Source of the DNA: Limnoraphis robusta CS-951
GTDB lineage: Bacteria; Cyanobacteriota; Cyanobacteriia; Cyanobacteriales; Microcoleaceae
Reading direction: 5' to 3'
Length of the DNA: 64,000 nt
NCBI RefSeq assembly: GCF_000972705.2
Contig: NZ_LATL02000178.1
Coordinates: forward strand, 1 to 64,000
Shown here: in pieces, positions 8,761-17,500 of the stretch
Position numbering within the stretch: position 1 is the first letter of the stretch
Layout of the letters: every line of letters starts with the position of its first letter
The notes under the pieces: generated by a model
What the model was told of the DNA's origin: nothing
What the model saw: the letters and a program-made list of their open reading frames with translations, nothing else
Database searches by the model: none
Position numbers and translations under genes: made by a program

Positions 8761-9219
8761 TTAGAAAGGGCAGCTAATAGGAGGAAATTGTGTTCCAGCG
8801 TTGATGCGGTTGTAGCCATTCAGGTCAAGAATTACACTTGTATAAATGACTTTCTTTCCTTCTTTTTTACCCCGACGAACGCGCAGAGAACCCGCCACAT
8901 CCCAAACAACAAAATCTTCTCCACAATTTCTTAAAATGGCTTCATCACCGGGTTCGGACAATTCTACCGCAGCACCTGTAATGGTATTTCCATTCACTTG
9001 ACCGCTAATACAAATATTATTAGAACTATTCGCTTGACTCAATTGACCTGTGATATTATTTCCTTTTTTACGGAATAAAAAGATTAAAGATTCAGTTTGA
9101 GCCAGTTCTGTTTCTGTAATAGGAGTGCTAGCGGTTACATAGCGATAATTTCCATCCGGTAAGCTAGAAACTTTGGGTTGAGAATAAGATTGTTGGGTTT
9201 CAGGTTTGATTTGTACCAC
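8761..9219 (-). CDS. Hypothetical protein with shared upstream palindrome
   Basis: A 152-residue soluble protein I do not recognise. It has a polar N-terminus (about 20 residues), then a beta-rich segment (NYRYVTAS, ITGQLSQANSSNNICISGQVNGNTITGAAVEL) and a basic patch (RVRRGKKEGKK, near residue 113). There is no signal peptide or membrane helix. Three or four cysteines are present but no metal motif. The start is GTG at 9219, chosen because AAAGGAG lies 7 bp before it. A 16-bp palindrome (9290-9305) lies about 70-86 bp upstream; the next gene up has the same site in its own upstream region, so the two are probably co-regulated. A good terminator follows. Confidence 0.75.
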   Translation of the reverse strand: MVQIKPETQQSYSQPKVSSLPDGNYRYVTASTPITETELAQTESLIFLFRKKGNNITGQLSQANSSNNICISGQVNGNTITGAAVELSEPGDEAILRNCGEDFVVWDVAGSLRVRRGKKEGKKVIYTSVILDLNGYNRINAGTQFPPISCPF

Positions 9220-9289
9220 GGTAGAACTCCTTTGCTGGTTTACTTATTTGCTTAATTACAATCTAACTTTTCAGTCTTCAGGATGAAAG

Positions 9290-9305
9290 TCACTTGTTCG
9301 AGTGA
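9290..9305. promoter_or_regulatory. Palindromic candidate operator, copy 1
   Basis: TCACTTGTTCGAGTGA, a near-perfect palindrome with half-sites TCACT/AGTGA, centred about 78 bp upstream of the GTG of the 152-residue gene. It matches three copies upstream of the 180-residue gene. Confidence 0.5.
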
Positions 9306-9339
9306 CATAAAACTTTGATAGCCCTGATGGGTTAACCTT

Positions 9340-9882
9340 TTAACTTTTGAGTGGAGATTTAGTAGAATGAAGTTTCACCTGTTCCCGAGGATTTTCTTGA
9401 ATAAATTCCACTTTCAAGGATTTAAAACCCTCTCGAATTTCTTCTATTTGCACCTCAGTTTCTGCTTCATATTCCAGATCACTCCGTAAGTTATCCGCTT
9501 TCACCAAAATTAGTTCATAGAGAGAAACTCTCTTACTCATGGGAACAGAAGCGATCCAACCATTTAAAGTGAAAGCGACTGTTCCTAAAGGTGTGACTAA
9601 TTCTTGGATTTCAGGCTTCTTGGAAGATCCACAAATAGCCGTTGCTGCGGTTAATGCTAGTGCAATTCCAATTGACCAACGATTAAATCGTCTTGACCAG
9701 ATTAACTCTTTATTCTTTTCGGCTTGATAAGCCTTGATTTCCTCAGTAAGCTTGACTTTTTTATTCCCTAAATCTTCATTACTATTCTCATGTTTATCCC
9801 CTTGCTCTACAGGATTTAAGGAATCATCAGGCGGAGTTGATGTTGTCGATTCAGAATGGGTTTTAATAGTGGTAGATGTCAT
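9340..9882 (-). CDS. Hypothetical two-helix membrane protein
   Basis: A 180-residue protein without a family I can name. Residues 1-55 are polar and charged (STTSTPPDD, then a predicted helix KLTEEIKAYQAEKNKEL). Two hydrophobic stretches follow (IGIALALTAATAICG, about residues 72-86, and VTPLGTVAFTLNGWIASV, about 96-113), then an acidic alpha-helix (LRSDLEYEAETEVQIEEIREGFKSL). This helix-TM-TM-helix plan superficially resembles SLATT/DUF4231-type membrane proteins, but no motif proves it. An excellent ribosome-binding site (GGAGGAATCAACC before ATG at 9882) supports the start. Three palindromic sites lie 83-291 bp upstream. Confidence 0.75.
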   Translation of the reverse strand: MTSTTIKTHSESTTSTPPDDSLNPVEQGDKHENSNEDLGNKKVKLTEEIKAYQAEKNKELIWSRRFNRWSIGIALALTAATAICGSSKKPEIQELVTPLGTVAFTLNGWIASVPMSKRVSLYELILVKADNLRSDLEYEAETEVQIEEIREGFKSLKVEFIQENPREQVKLHSTKSPLKS

Positions 9883-9964
9883 GGTTGATTCCTCCTATGC
9901 AGGATATCTTTAAGGTTGATAGTTGTGTATTTTTAATCTAACGTTTAGCTGAATCAGCTAACAG

Positions 9965-9980
9965 TCACTCATTTAAGTGA
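9965..9980. promoter_or_regulatory. Palindromic candidate operator, copy 2
   Basis: TCACTCATTTAAGTGA, half-sites TCACT/AGTGA, centred about 90 bp upstream of the 180-residue gene. It is the best-matching copy of the four and is preceded by AG as the other copies are by (A/T)G or a close variant. Confidence 0.5.
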
Positions 9981-10115
9981 AGTCAGTTTGTGAGCTAAAT
10001 ATCAGATTCAGTTGCTCTTAATCACACCCAAATCATTGATTCTAATTTACTTCTCTTTTCTCTCAGAGTTACCCTGTAATCCGGATAAATTTTTACTAAG
10101 ATCACCCTGAATCAG

Positions 10116-10131
10116 TCACCTTTTTGAGTGA
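10116..10131. promoter_or_regulatory. Palindromic candidate operator, copy 3
   Basis: TCACCTTTTTGAGTGA, one mismatch in the left half-site. Its centre is 151 bp from copy 2 and 42 bp (four helical turns) from copy 4. Confidence 0.45.
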
Positions 10132-10157
10132 TGTTTTAACATCAGTTGATCTAAGTG

Positions 10158-10173
10158 TCACTCATTTGAATGA
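10158..10173. promoter_or_regulatory. Palindromic candidate operator, copy 4
   Basis: TCACTCATTTGAATGA, identical to copy 2 over its first ten bases, one mismatch in the right half-site. The rest of the 444-bp gap 9883-10326 shows nothing I can name; it ends before the stop of the convergent-side kinase gene. Confidence 0.45.
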
Positions 10174-10326
10174 TACAACTTGACATTTAATAATAGGGGC
10201 CTATGGCATAAGCCCATATCCGTGTTTTTAGTTGATGAAACACTCGGTTTTTCTACTTCATCGTAGAAACAGCTATTCAGCAAGCGAGACGCTTGCACTA
10301 CTGTTATCCTTTTCAATATTTTTTGA

Positions 10327-11610
10327 TCAGCGATTTTGCATCGCTAAACGAGCCGCACCATAAGCAGCAGCAGTATGTATCGGTTTCACCATTGGTACTT
10401 GAAGATAACGTTCTCTCATCCTCGCCCAAACTTGATTTTTAGCCCCTCCTCCGGCTGTATAAACTTGAGTTAGCGGCGTCGCGCCTAACTGTTGCAAAAG
10501 TTGATAACCCTGGGCTTCAATACGGGCTATACTTTCGAGTAAACCGTGCAGAAACTCTACAGAATTCTCAGGGCGAGGTTCAAGTCGGGGCGGAAGTTCA
10601 GGATCATTAATCGGAAAGCGATCGCCTTTTTTTAATAAGGGATAATAATCTAAGGGACTGCTAAGATTAGGATTAATTTGCTCACTCAGCGTTTCTAATT
10701 CTTCATCTGTAAAAAACGCCCGCAATACCGCCCCCCCAGTGTTTGATGCGCCTCCAGTCAGCCACAAGTTCCCCAAACGATGGCTGTAAATACCATATCG
10801 AGCGTTATTAACGGGGGTATGGCTCAACAGTTTTAACACCAGAGTCGAACCCAAGGAAGTCACCGCTTCACCCGGAGAGGTTGCGCCACTGGCGAGAAAG
10901 GCAGCTATACTATCGGTGGTTCCCGCACAGACAACACAGTGTTTTGGTAGGTTGAATTGTTCAGCAATTTCTGAAGTAATTGCACTGATCGGGGTTCCCG
11001 GTGCCACCACTTTAGGCAATTTGAGTTTGAGGCGATTTGACTCACAATTCACTTGATTTGTCAACCAACCAGGGTAGCATAAATGAGTGATGTCGTAGCC
11101 AAGTTTAAGCGTGTTATGATAGTCGCTAATACCAAGTTTCCCATGTAGCAAAAACCCCAACCAGTCCGCTTGATGCAGAAAGTAGAGCGGCTGAAAAGGA
11201 ATGCTTAATTCGGAGTGATGATGTTCCCACCACAGCAGTTTTGCTAAACTAGAAGTCGCACTCAAAACAGGATGATTTGCCGGGGCGATCGCTTTTAATT
11301 GTTCCATGATTTCCACCCCTCGTCCATCGTTATAAAGCAGAGGGGATGTAATGGGTAAACCCAGTTGATCGCACAAAAGAGCCGTTGCTGATGTACCATC
11401 AATCGCGATCGCCTGAGTCTGTCTGCGAAGTTCTAAGGGGATTTTGCCAATTAAATCAAATAAAGTTGTTTTCCAAATAGAAGGCCATTCATCAGGGGAA
11501 GAAGATGCAGGAAATGGAGATTCTGCTTCCCCATAGATTTGACCTTTTATATTGGTAATCACCAGACGTCCGCCGGAAGTTCCAAAATCAATCCCGATGT
11601 AAAAATTCAT
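10327..11610 (-). CDS. FGGY-family carbohydrate kinase
   Basis: A 427-residue sugar kinase of the FGGY family (ribulokinase/xylulokinase relatives). The N-terminal phosphate loop GIDFGTSGGRL (residues 5-15), AIDGTSAT near 85, the adenosine-side motif CAGTTDSIAAFLASGA near 230 and GGASNTGGAVL near 285 are all present, with the C-terminal TAGGGAKNQVWARMRERYL. This short form is conserved in cyanobacteria and plants, where related proteins have been linked to D-ribulose phosphorylation; that substrate is inference here. ATG at 11610. No sugar transporter or isomerase is adjacent. Confidence 0.87.
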   Translation of the reverse strand: MNFYIGIDFGTSGGRLVITNIKGQIYGEAESPFPASSSPDEWPSIWKTTLFDLIGKIPLELRRQTQAIAIDGTSATALLCDQLGLPITSPLLYNDGRGVEIMEQLKAIAPANHPVLSATSSLAKLLWWEHHHSELSIPFQPLYFLHQADWLGFLLHGKLGISDYHNTLKLGYDITHLCYPGWLTNQVNCESNRLKLKLPKVVAPGTPISAITSEIAEQFNLPKHCVVCAGTTDSIAAFLASGATSPGEAVTSLGSTLVLKLLSHTPVNNARYGIYSHRLGNLWLTGGASNTGGAVLRAFFTDEELETLSEQINPNLSSPLDYYPLLKKGDRFPINDPELPPRLEPRPENSVEFLHGLLESIARIEAQGYQLLQQLGATPLTQVYTAGGGAKNQVWARMRERYLQVPMVKPIHTAAAYGAARLAMQNR

Positions 11611-11777
11611 CTAAAATTAACCCCAAAATAGTTTTTAACTTCAGATTTTAGAGTATGATAGTGGGTTTGTGATCAATGATTAAAACCGAGCATTTATTAA
11701 CTTTTGATAAAAAGTACGTGATCGAGTATTTTAGCTCTGGACTTTTAGGCAATTGATGGTTATAAAGTAGGATATAC

Positions 11778-11805
11778 CAGGGAAATCCCACCGGATTAAC
11801 CCCTG
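11778..11805 (+). promoter_or_regulatory. Leader stem-loop before the peptidoglycan-binding gene
   Basis: A nested stem: CAGGG (11778-11782) pairs with CCCTG (11801-11805), and inside it AATCC (11784-11788) pairs with GGATT (11793-11797) around a CACC loop. It lies 34 bp before the ATG at 11839. It may be a 5' UTR control element; I cannot assign it to a known riboswitch. Confidence 0.3.
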
Positions 11806-11838
11806 AAGAAATACTTTAACGAGCTTGCAGAGGATTTC

Positions 11839-12504
11839 ATGGATAACCTAGCTTTTACTCACTTAGTCTCCGCTTTTGAATCACCTCGTCAGTCCAATGT
11901 TGACGGGAGCCTCGTTCTATTCCGGGGTCTAAACTGGAATAAAGTATCTGGTGCTTGCTGGCTACCGATTGTCTCTCTGGCGATTGGCGCTGCTGTCGTT
12001 AGTGCCAGTCAACCTGCCAACGCCGCACTGTACTATGGTGATCGCGGTTCTGATGTCAAAGAGGTTCAGCACAAGCTGGCTTACTACGGCTACTTCCATT
12101 ACAACGCCACTGGCTACTACGGCAAGCATACCAAGCACGCGGTTAAAGCATTTCAGTATAGCCAAGGTTTACACGCTGATGGTATAGTTGGCCCTAGCAC
12201 GGCTGCTGCGCTGGGTTTGAACTGCTATAGCAGCTCCTGCTACAAGTCTAGCTATCACAAGCCTAGCTACAAGCAGGCCAGCCATCACAAATCCTATGGC
12301 TCTAGCCTGAGTCATGGTTCTAGCGGCTACAAGGTTGTCAAGCTGCAAAATAAGTTAGCTAACTATGGCTACTTCCATGCCAATTCTACTGGCTACTACG
12401 GCAAAATTACTGCCCATGCTGTGAAAGCTTTCCAGCGTGACTACGGCTTACACGCTGATGGTGTTGCAGGCCCGAGAACCCTGGCTGCTATGGGTATTTA
12501 TTAA
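11839..12504 (+). CDS. Secreted peptidoglycan-binding protein with two PG_binding_1 domains
   Basis: A 221-residue exported protein. After an unusually long N-terminal region, a signal-type hydrophobic segment (about residues 38-56) ends in PANA-AL, a good signal-peptidase site near residue 59. Two peptidoglycan-binding domains follow: residues about 62-130 (GDRGSDVKEVQHKL ... GLHADGIVGPSTAAAL) and 155-221 (GSSGYKVVKLQNKL ... GLHADGVAGPRTLAAM), joined by a Ser/His/Tyr/Lys-rich linker. There is no catalytic domain, so it probably anchors to or coats the cell wall. The two domains are near-duplicates. A strong bidirectional terminator follows. Confidence 0.88.
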   Translation: MDNLAFTHLVSAFESPRQSNVDGSLVLFRGLNWNKVSGACWLPIVSLAIGAAVVSASQPANAALYYGDRGSDVKEVQHKLAYYGYFHYNATGYYGKHTKHAVKAFQYSQGLHADGIVGPSTAAALGLNCYSSSCYKSSYHKPSYKQASHHKSYGSSLSHGSSGYKVVKLQNKLANYGYFHANSTGYYGKITAHAVKAFQRDYGLHADGVAGPRTLAAMGIY

Positions 12505-12522
12505 TCTCCTTTAAAGCCCATC

Positions 12523-12559
12523 AAAAAACCCTACACCTATTATAGATGTAGGGTTTTTT
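12523..12559. terminator. Bidirectional rho-independent terminator
   Basis: A 13-bp perfect stem, AAAAAACCCTACA (12523-12535) with TGTAGGGTTTTTT (12547-12559), ends in a T-run on the plus strand and an equivalent one on the minus strand. It sits between two convergent genes and serves both. Confidence 0.9.
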
Positions 12560-12594
12560 CAGTTAGATTTCGTTTTCAAAAACCGTTAAGCGAA

Positions 12595-12945
12595 CTATTT
12601 TTTCATGTCCCGAGCCATTTTGAGGAACTCGTCCATCTTCGTGTCAGGACGCCGGCGCTCTGTAGATGGGGTGGGAGCGGAAAAAGAAGAGGAAGAGGAA
12701 GATGAAGGAGTAGAAGCGTTGCCATTAGAAGCAGGTTTCGACATCTCCATCGCCGCTTTCGTCATAGAATCAGAGACCTTAAAGGGCTGTCCACCGGACA
12801 TCTTGGGGAAGCTCTTCTTGACCTCTTGCTGCTGACGCATGAATTCAACATTGCCAAAGGTTTTGGCATCGTCAGAATCCAGGTAGAAAGCCCCTGATTC
12901 AGTATTTTCTGACTTTTTACCAAATAAACCAAATAGTCCTGCCAT
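12595..12945 (-). CDS. Conserved cyanobacterial hypothetical protein
   Basis: A 116-residue protein with a short ordered N-terminus (MAGLFGLFGKKSE, then FYLDSDDAKTFGNVEFMR), a central region, a serine run near residues 84-92, and a basic C-terminal helix (MDEFLKMARDMKK). I recall proteins with this N-terminal pattern as conserved unknowns of cyanobacteria, but no function is established. No signal peptide or membrane segment. The low-complexity serine run suggests a flexible linker between two binding segments. It has a T-rich terminator shared with the convergent gene. Confidence 0.75.
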   Translation of the reverse strand: MAGLFGLFGKKSENTESGAFYLDSDDAKTFGNVEFMRQQQEVKKSFPKMSGGQPFKVSDSMTKAAMEMSKPASNGNASTPSSSSSSSFSAPTPSTERRRPDTKMDEFLKMARDMKK

Positions 12946-13200
12946 CTAATACTCCGAATAGCTGTATGATAATTTTTCGTCCTTATGTAAAATATTATCA
13001 AATTTTATGTAAATATGAATCGAATCTTAATTTTTTCACGGCTGGCTCCTGCTATTGAGTAGAGAAGGGGTAGAAGTCTTAAAATGTCTATATCTCTTGA
13101 CTAGAGGTAGATTGAAACCGTCATAGAGTTCTCAACGACTGCACAGAGGCTCACTCAACAGACCAACTCAATATGAGAAAAATTAACAGGTAATCGGTTT

Positions 13201-14445
13201 ATGATTAATGTTTGGATCGGACATATCGCTTGGGGACTGGGTACTGTACTAGGAGCCGAACTGGTGAGAGATTTTTACCACGTCCTGTCTCACATTTGGT
13301 CGCCCCTCTACCGTTGGCACGTTTGGCATCATCGGGTATTTCGTCCAGATTATACCGTTGTCAGTGACCAAATATATCGCCAGGGAAACTGGTATCACGA
13401 CGTACCCGAAGCGATCGCCATGCTAACATTTAGCTTAATATTTGGAATCATCGCCCATTATTTCGCCCCTGAACATCTTGGGTTTGCGATCATTGGTAGT
13501 GTGTATAGCCTGAGTTTTTTGTTTCCGGCGATCGCCCGAGGAATGGGTATTCCCAAAGTCGATCAATTAACAGATATTACTCATCTTCCCGGACAATTTT
13601 TGAGTCCGCCTTCTCACTGGTTTGTTAACCGTCCCTATCACTGGCGACATCACTTTGACAACCAAAACGCCTATTTTTGCGGTACCCTGACATTTGTAGA
13701 TAAACTGATGGGAACAGCACTTTCTCTCAAAGGTAAAACAATTGCAGTCACAGGCGCTTCTGGAACATTAGGGCGATCGCTTTTGTTACAACTTCATCAA
13801 GCAGAAGCCAAAATTATCGCCCTGACTTCTAGAGATGAAACGGTGACTCTCAATGTCAAGGGCGAAGAATTTCCGGTCAAAACTATAACCTGGAAAATTG
13901 GAGAAGAAAATCAACTTAAAGAGTTACTTGAAAAAGTCGATATTCTGATTTTAAATCATGGGATTAACGTTCACGGAGAACGCACCCCAGAAGCGATTTC
14001 CCAATCCTATGAAGTCAATGCTTTTTCCAGTTGGCGGTTACTAGAATTATTTCTTTCAACCGTTCAAACGAACGCAGACAAAGCCAAAAAAGAAGTCTGG
14101 GTGAATACCTCAGAAGCAGAAGTCAGTCCAGCGTTGAGTCCGTTGTATGAACTTAGTAAACGAACGTTAGGAGATTTAATTACACTGAGACGTTTAGATG
14201 CGCCCTGCGTCATTCGGAAATTAATATTAGGGCCATTTAAAAGTAATCTAAATCCGATTGGAGTGATGTCGCCTGATTGGGTTGCCAAACAGATTGTTAA
14301 ACAAGCCCGTTCTGATATTAGAACAATCATTGTAACCATTAATCCGATTACTTTTCTTGCCTTTCCGATTAAAGAGTTTTTTGTTTCCATCTATTTCAAA
14401 CTCTTTAGTCAGAAACCTGTTTCGACGAACCGAACCTCTGAATGA
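13201..14445 (+). CDS. Sterol desaturase-like / short-chain dehydrogenase fusion
   Basis: A 414-residue two-domain protein. Residues about 1-175 are a membrane fatty-acid-hydroxylase/desaturase-like domain with histidine boxes WHVWHHR (near residue 38) and HWRHHFDNQ (near 149); a full set of iron-ligand boxes is hard to complete, so catalysis is not certain. Residues about 180-400 are a short-chain dehydrogenase with the NAD(P) motif TGASGTLG (near 187), NHG near 260 and the pair YELSK (Y317/K321 approximately). Such fusions are recognised as bifunctional sterol desaturase/short-chain dehydrogenases in cyanobacteria; the substrate is unknown, probably a membrane lipid or carotenoid. Confidence 0.85.
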   Translation: MINVWIGHIAWGLGTVLGAELVRDFYHVLSHIWSPLYRWHVWHHRVFRPDYTVVSDQIYRQGNWYHDVPEAIAMLTFSLIFGIIAHYFAPEHLGFAIIGSVYSLSFLFPAIARGMGIPKVDQLTDITHLPGQFLSPPSHWFVNRPYHWRHHFDNQNAYFCGTLTFVDKLMGTALSLKGKTIAVTGASGTLGRSLLLQLHQAEAKIIALTSRDETVTLNVKGEEFPVKTITWKIGEENQLKELLEKVDILILNHGINVHGERTPEAISQSYEVNAFSSWRLLELFLSTVQTNADKAKKEVWVNTSEAEVSPALSPLYELSKRTLGDLITLRRLDAPCVIRKLILGPFKSNLNPIGVMSPDWVAKQIVKQARSDIRTIIVTINPITFLAFPIKEFFVSIYFKLFSQKPVSTNRTSE

Positions 14446-14451
14446 GGAGAT

Positions 14452-14475
14452 GGGGAGATAGGGAGATAGGGAGAC
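14452..14475. repeat. Three tandem 8-bp units between convergent genes
   Basis: GGGGAGAT-AGGGAGAT-AGGGAGAC, three copies of an 8-bp unit, in the 70-bp space between two convergent stops. A short tandem repeat of the kind common in cyanobacterial spacers. Confidence 0.6.
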
Positions 14476-14515
14476 TGATCACTGAAAAACTGTTACCTAT
14501 TGCAAGATTGCCTGT

Positions 14516-17500
14516 TTATTTAATAGGAAGTGTAATCTCAAATTGAGTTCCGTGACCTAAAGTCGAATTAACAGAGATTAAACCTTTGTGTTTTTCGACG
14601 ACAATTTGACGTGCGATCGCCAACCCTAATCCAGTACCTTTTCCGACGGCTTTCGTTGTAAACAAGTGATCAAATATTTTGGGTTTTACGGCTTCATTGA
14701 TCCCATGCCCATTATCAGTAATGGTAATTTTAACATTTTCATTTTCGACTGATGTTTTAATAATAATTCGGTTAGGATTTGCTTGAATTTCAGCAAAACT
14801 TCGCCCAATATTCGACTCATCCAACGCATCAATCGCATTAGACAAAATATTCATAAACACCTGATTTAATTGCCCAGGAAAACACTCGACTTTCGGTAAG
14901 TTACCATAGTCTGTGACCACTTCCATTCCGGGACGTTTATCGTTAGCTTTGAGGCGATGCTTGAGAATTAAAAGTGTACTATCGATCCCTTCGTGAATAT
15001 TGAATGGCACTTTATAATCCTTATCAGCCCGAGAAAATGTTCTTAAACTGGTGCTAATATTTTTTAATCGGTCACAAGCGATCAACATTGAATCGAGCAT
15101 CTTGGGTAAATCTTCTAAGCTATAATCTAAGTCAATTTTTTCGGCGTGTTCTTGGATTTCATCACTGGGATTTGGTAGAGATTTTTGATAGAGTTTCAAG
15201 TGTTCAACAAGAGCAGCAATAGTCGGTTGAGCCTGTTTGAGACTAGCAAAAATAAAGCCCAAAGGATTATTCATCTCATGGGCAACACCCGCAACTAAAT
15301 TGCCCAAGGCTGACATTTTCTCACTTTGAACAATTTGTAATTGAGCTTGTTGTAAATCCTGCAATGCTTTTTCTAATTCTTGGGATTTTTGTTGAACAGC
15401 CGCTTCTGCTTTTTTGCGATCATCAATGTCAGTACAAGTGCCAATCCATTCATAAATACTGCCATCTTCTGCCAGGAGTGGCACCCCTCGAACCGCAAAA
15501 TAACGATAGTTTCCATCTGCACGTCGAATGCGATACTCCGTCTGATAAATACTTTTTGTTTCAATGGCATGAGTCCAGTCTTGAACGGTGTGTGAAATAT
15601 CATCAGGATGAATGGCATTCAGCCATCCGGTTCCTTGGACTTCTTCTTCCGTTTGTCCTGTATATTCCATCCAGTGGACTGTATTGGTGTTCTCTCCTGA
15701 AACATTAGCTAACCAAATCATTTGAGAGGTTGCAGTTGCTAGAAAACGATAGCGTTTTTCACTTTGTTCTAATGCCTGGGATTTTTCTTGGGCTTGAGTA
15801 TATAAACGAGCATTTTCTAGAGAAATTGCAGCTTGGGCGCAAAGTATGTTGAGGATTTTAACGCGATCGCTCGTAAATGCACCTGTTGCTAAGTTGTTCT
15901 CTAGATACACCATACCGATCAGCTTGCCCTGATGCAAAATTGGGCTGCACAGAATACTCTTTAAGAGGTGCTTCTGAATGTAAGCATCATTAATAAACTG
16001 CGGATCTATCCTGGCATCAAAGATCACAACGGGTTTCAGGCTGCGTTGAACCGTGTAAATTAAGCGAGTGGGTAACTCTTGGCTGTCTTCAACCGGATGA
16101 GGAAGCGATAAAACTGGACAACAATCAATGCCAGAGACAGCTTGAACCATCAAACCCTGTTCTTCTGATAAAATCAACACAGCTTTATCGGCTCCGGCAT
16201 TTTCGATCACCACTTGCAGCAGAGTAGAGAGCAGTTTGTCTAATTCGATCTCCCTCGAAAGGGTTTGGGAAGCTTTCAAAATAGCCGCTAGATCGAAGGA
16301 ATCCGAGATGCTGCATGAAGAACTCGTCGCAATAGCTGTAAGCGATGCAGTGATGGTTTCTTTGATCGAAAAAGGGGAATGACGCTGCTGCTTCAGGGGG
16401 GTGAGGAGTTGGGGATAACGTTGTTCTAAATCAATCACTTTGGCTTTCGCGCCCCAACGAGTATAACAATAATATGCTTCTTGGATATAAACTTGAGCGA
16501 CCTTTTCTTTACCCCAGTCGAGGTAGAATTTAGCGGCGAGTTCATTCGCCAGCGCTTCTTCTTGGATAAAACCGTTTTCTTTGGCTCCAGAAATAGCGCG
16601 ATCATAATATTCGATAGCTTCTGTTTTCTGACCCAAAACTCGATAACGTTCCGCTTCTACTAAATCAAATTTATGTTGAAAATTCATGGGCGCGTAAGTT
16701 GCCCAGTCTTTGAGTTTTTCTTGGTTATTCGCGATGCTTTCGTTCATCTGTTGCTGTTGCAGGCTTGAACAGTTTCCCAACACCGCTAAATAGGCTAAAG
16801 ACTCATAGAAATGAAAGATGGGTACATAGACAAAAGCAAGTAGAGCATCCAAATATTGTTTAGCTTTCTCTACCTGTTCTACGGCTCCTTCAAAGTCTGA
16901 AAACAGATAGGAAACAACCAATTTATTAATCCAGAACAATCCTAATCCCGTGCGATCGCCCGATGTTTCATGTAAAGGAAGTTGATGCTGTTCATTGTAA
17001 GCAGTACCGCTCAACAGCAGTACGTTATCTCTCTCTCCCATTAAATTGAGCAGAATTTGTTGAGTCAACTGAGAATAAGTCAGAGTTACAGTTTGTCGAA
17101 GCTGATTGAGCGCTTCACAATATCGGCTAATTTCCGATTCCAGTTGTGGTAAATTTTCGCCCGAAAAATAGGCGTTTAAACTGTAGATCCACGCGGAATA
17201 ACCCGCAAAAGCTAAATCCCCTAAGTCTAAACAAGTACAATAGGCATTTTGTAAGGGATTTAAGGTTTCGCGCAGGTGTATTTTCCAATGGCGGGTGTAT
17301 ACATAAACGAGTAATAATGTTTTCCCTTTTAATTCTGAATTTGGATAATGTGATAGCAGATCAAGGGCTAACTGACCGAATTCATACCCTAATTCAACAT
17401 TTCTAATTACACCACACATCAATATCCCATAAGAAGCATAAGCAAAGGGGGAAGTTGACTCATTACCATAAACAACAGATAAATAAACCTTTTTTAAAAC

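Noticed and set aside
11778..11805. Cyclic di-AMP riboswitch upstream of the peptidoglycan-binding gene
   Set aside because: Only a simple nested stem is visible; the conserved core of that class could not be matched.
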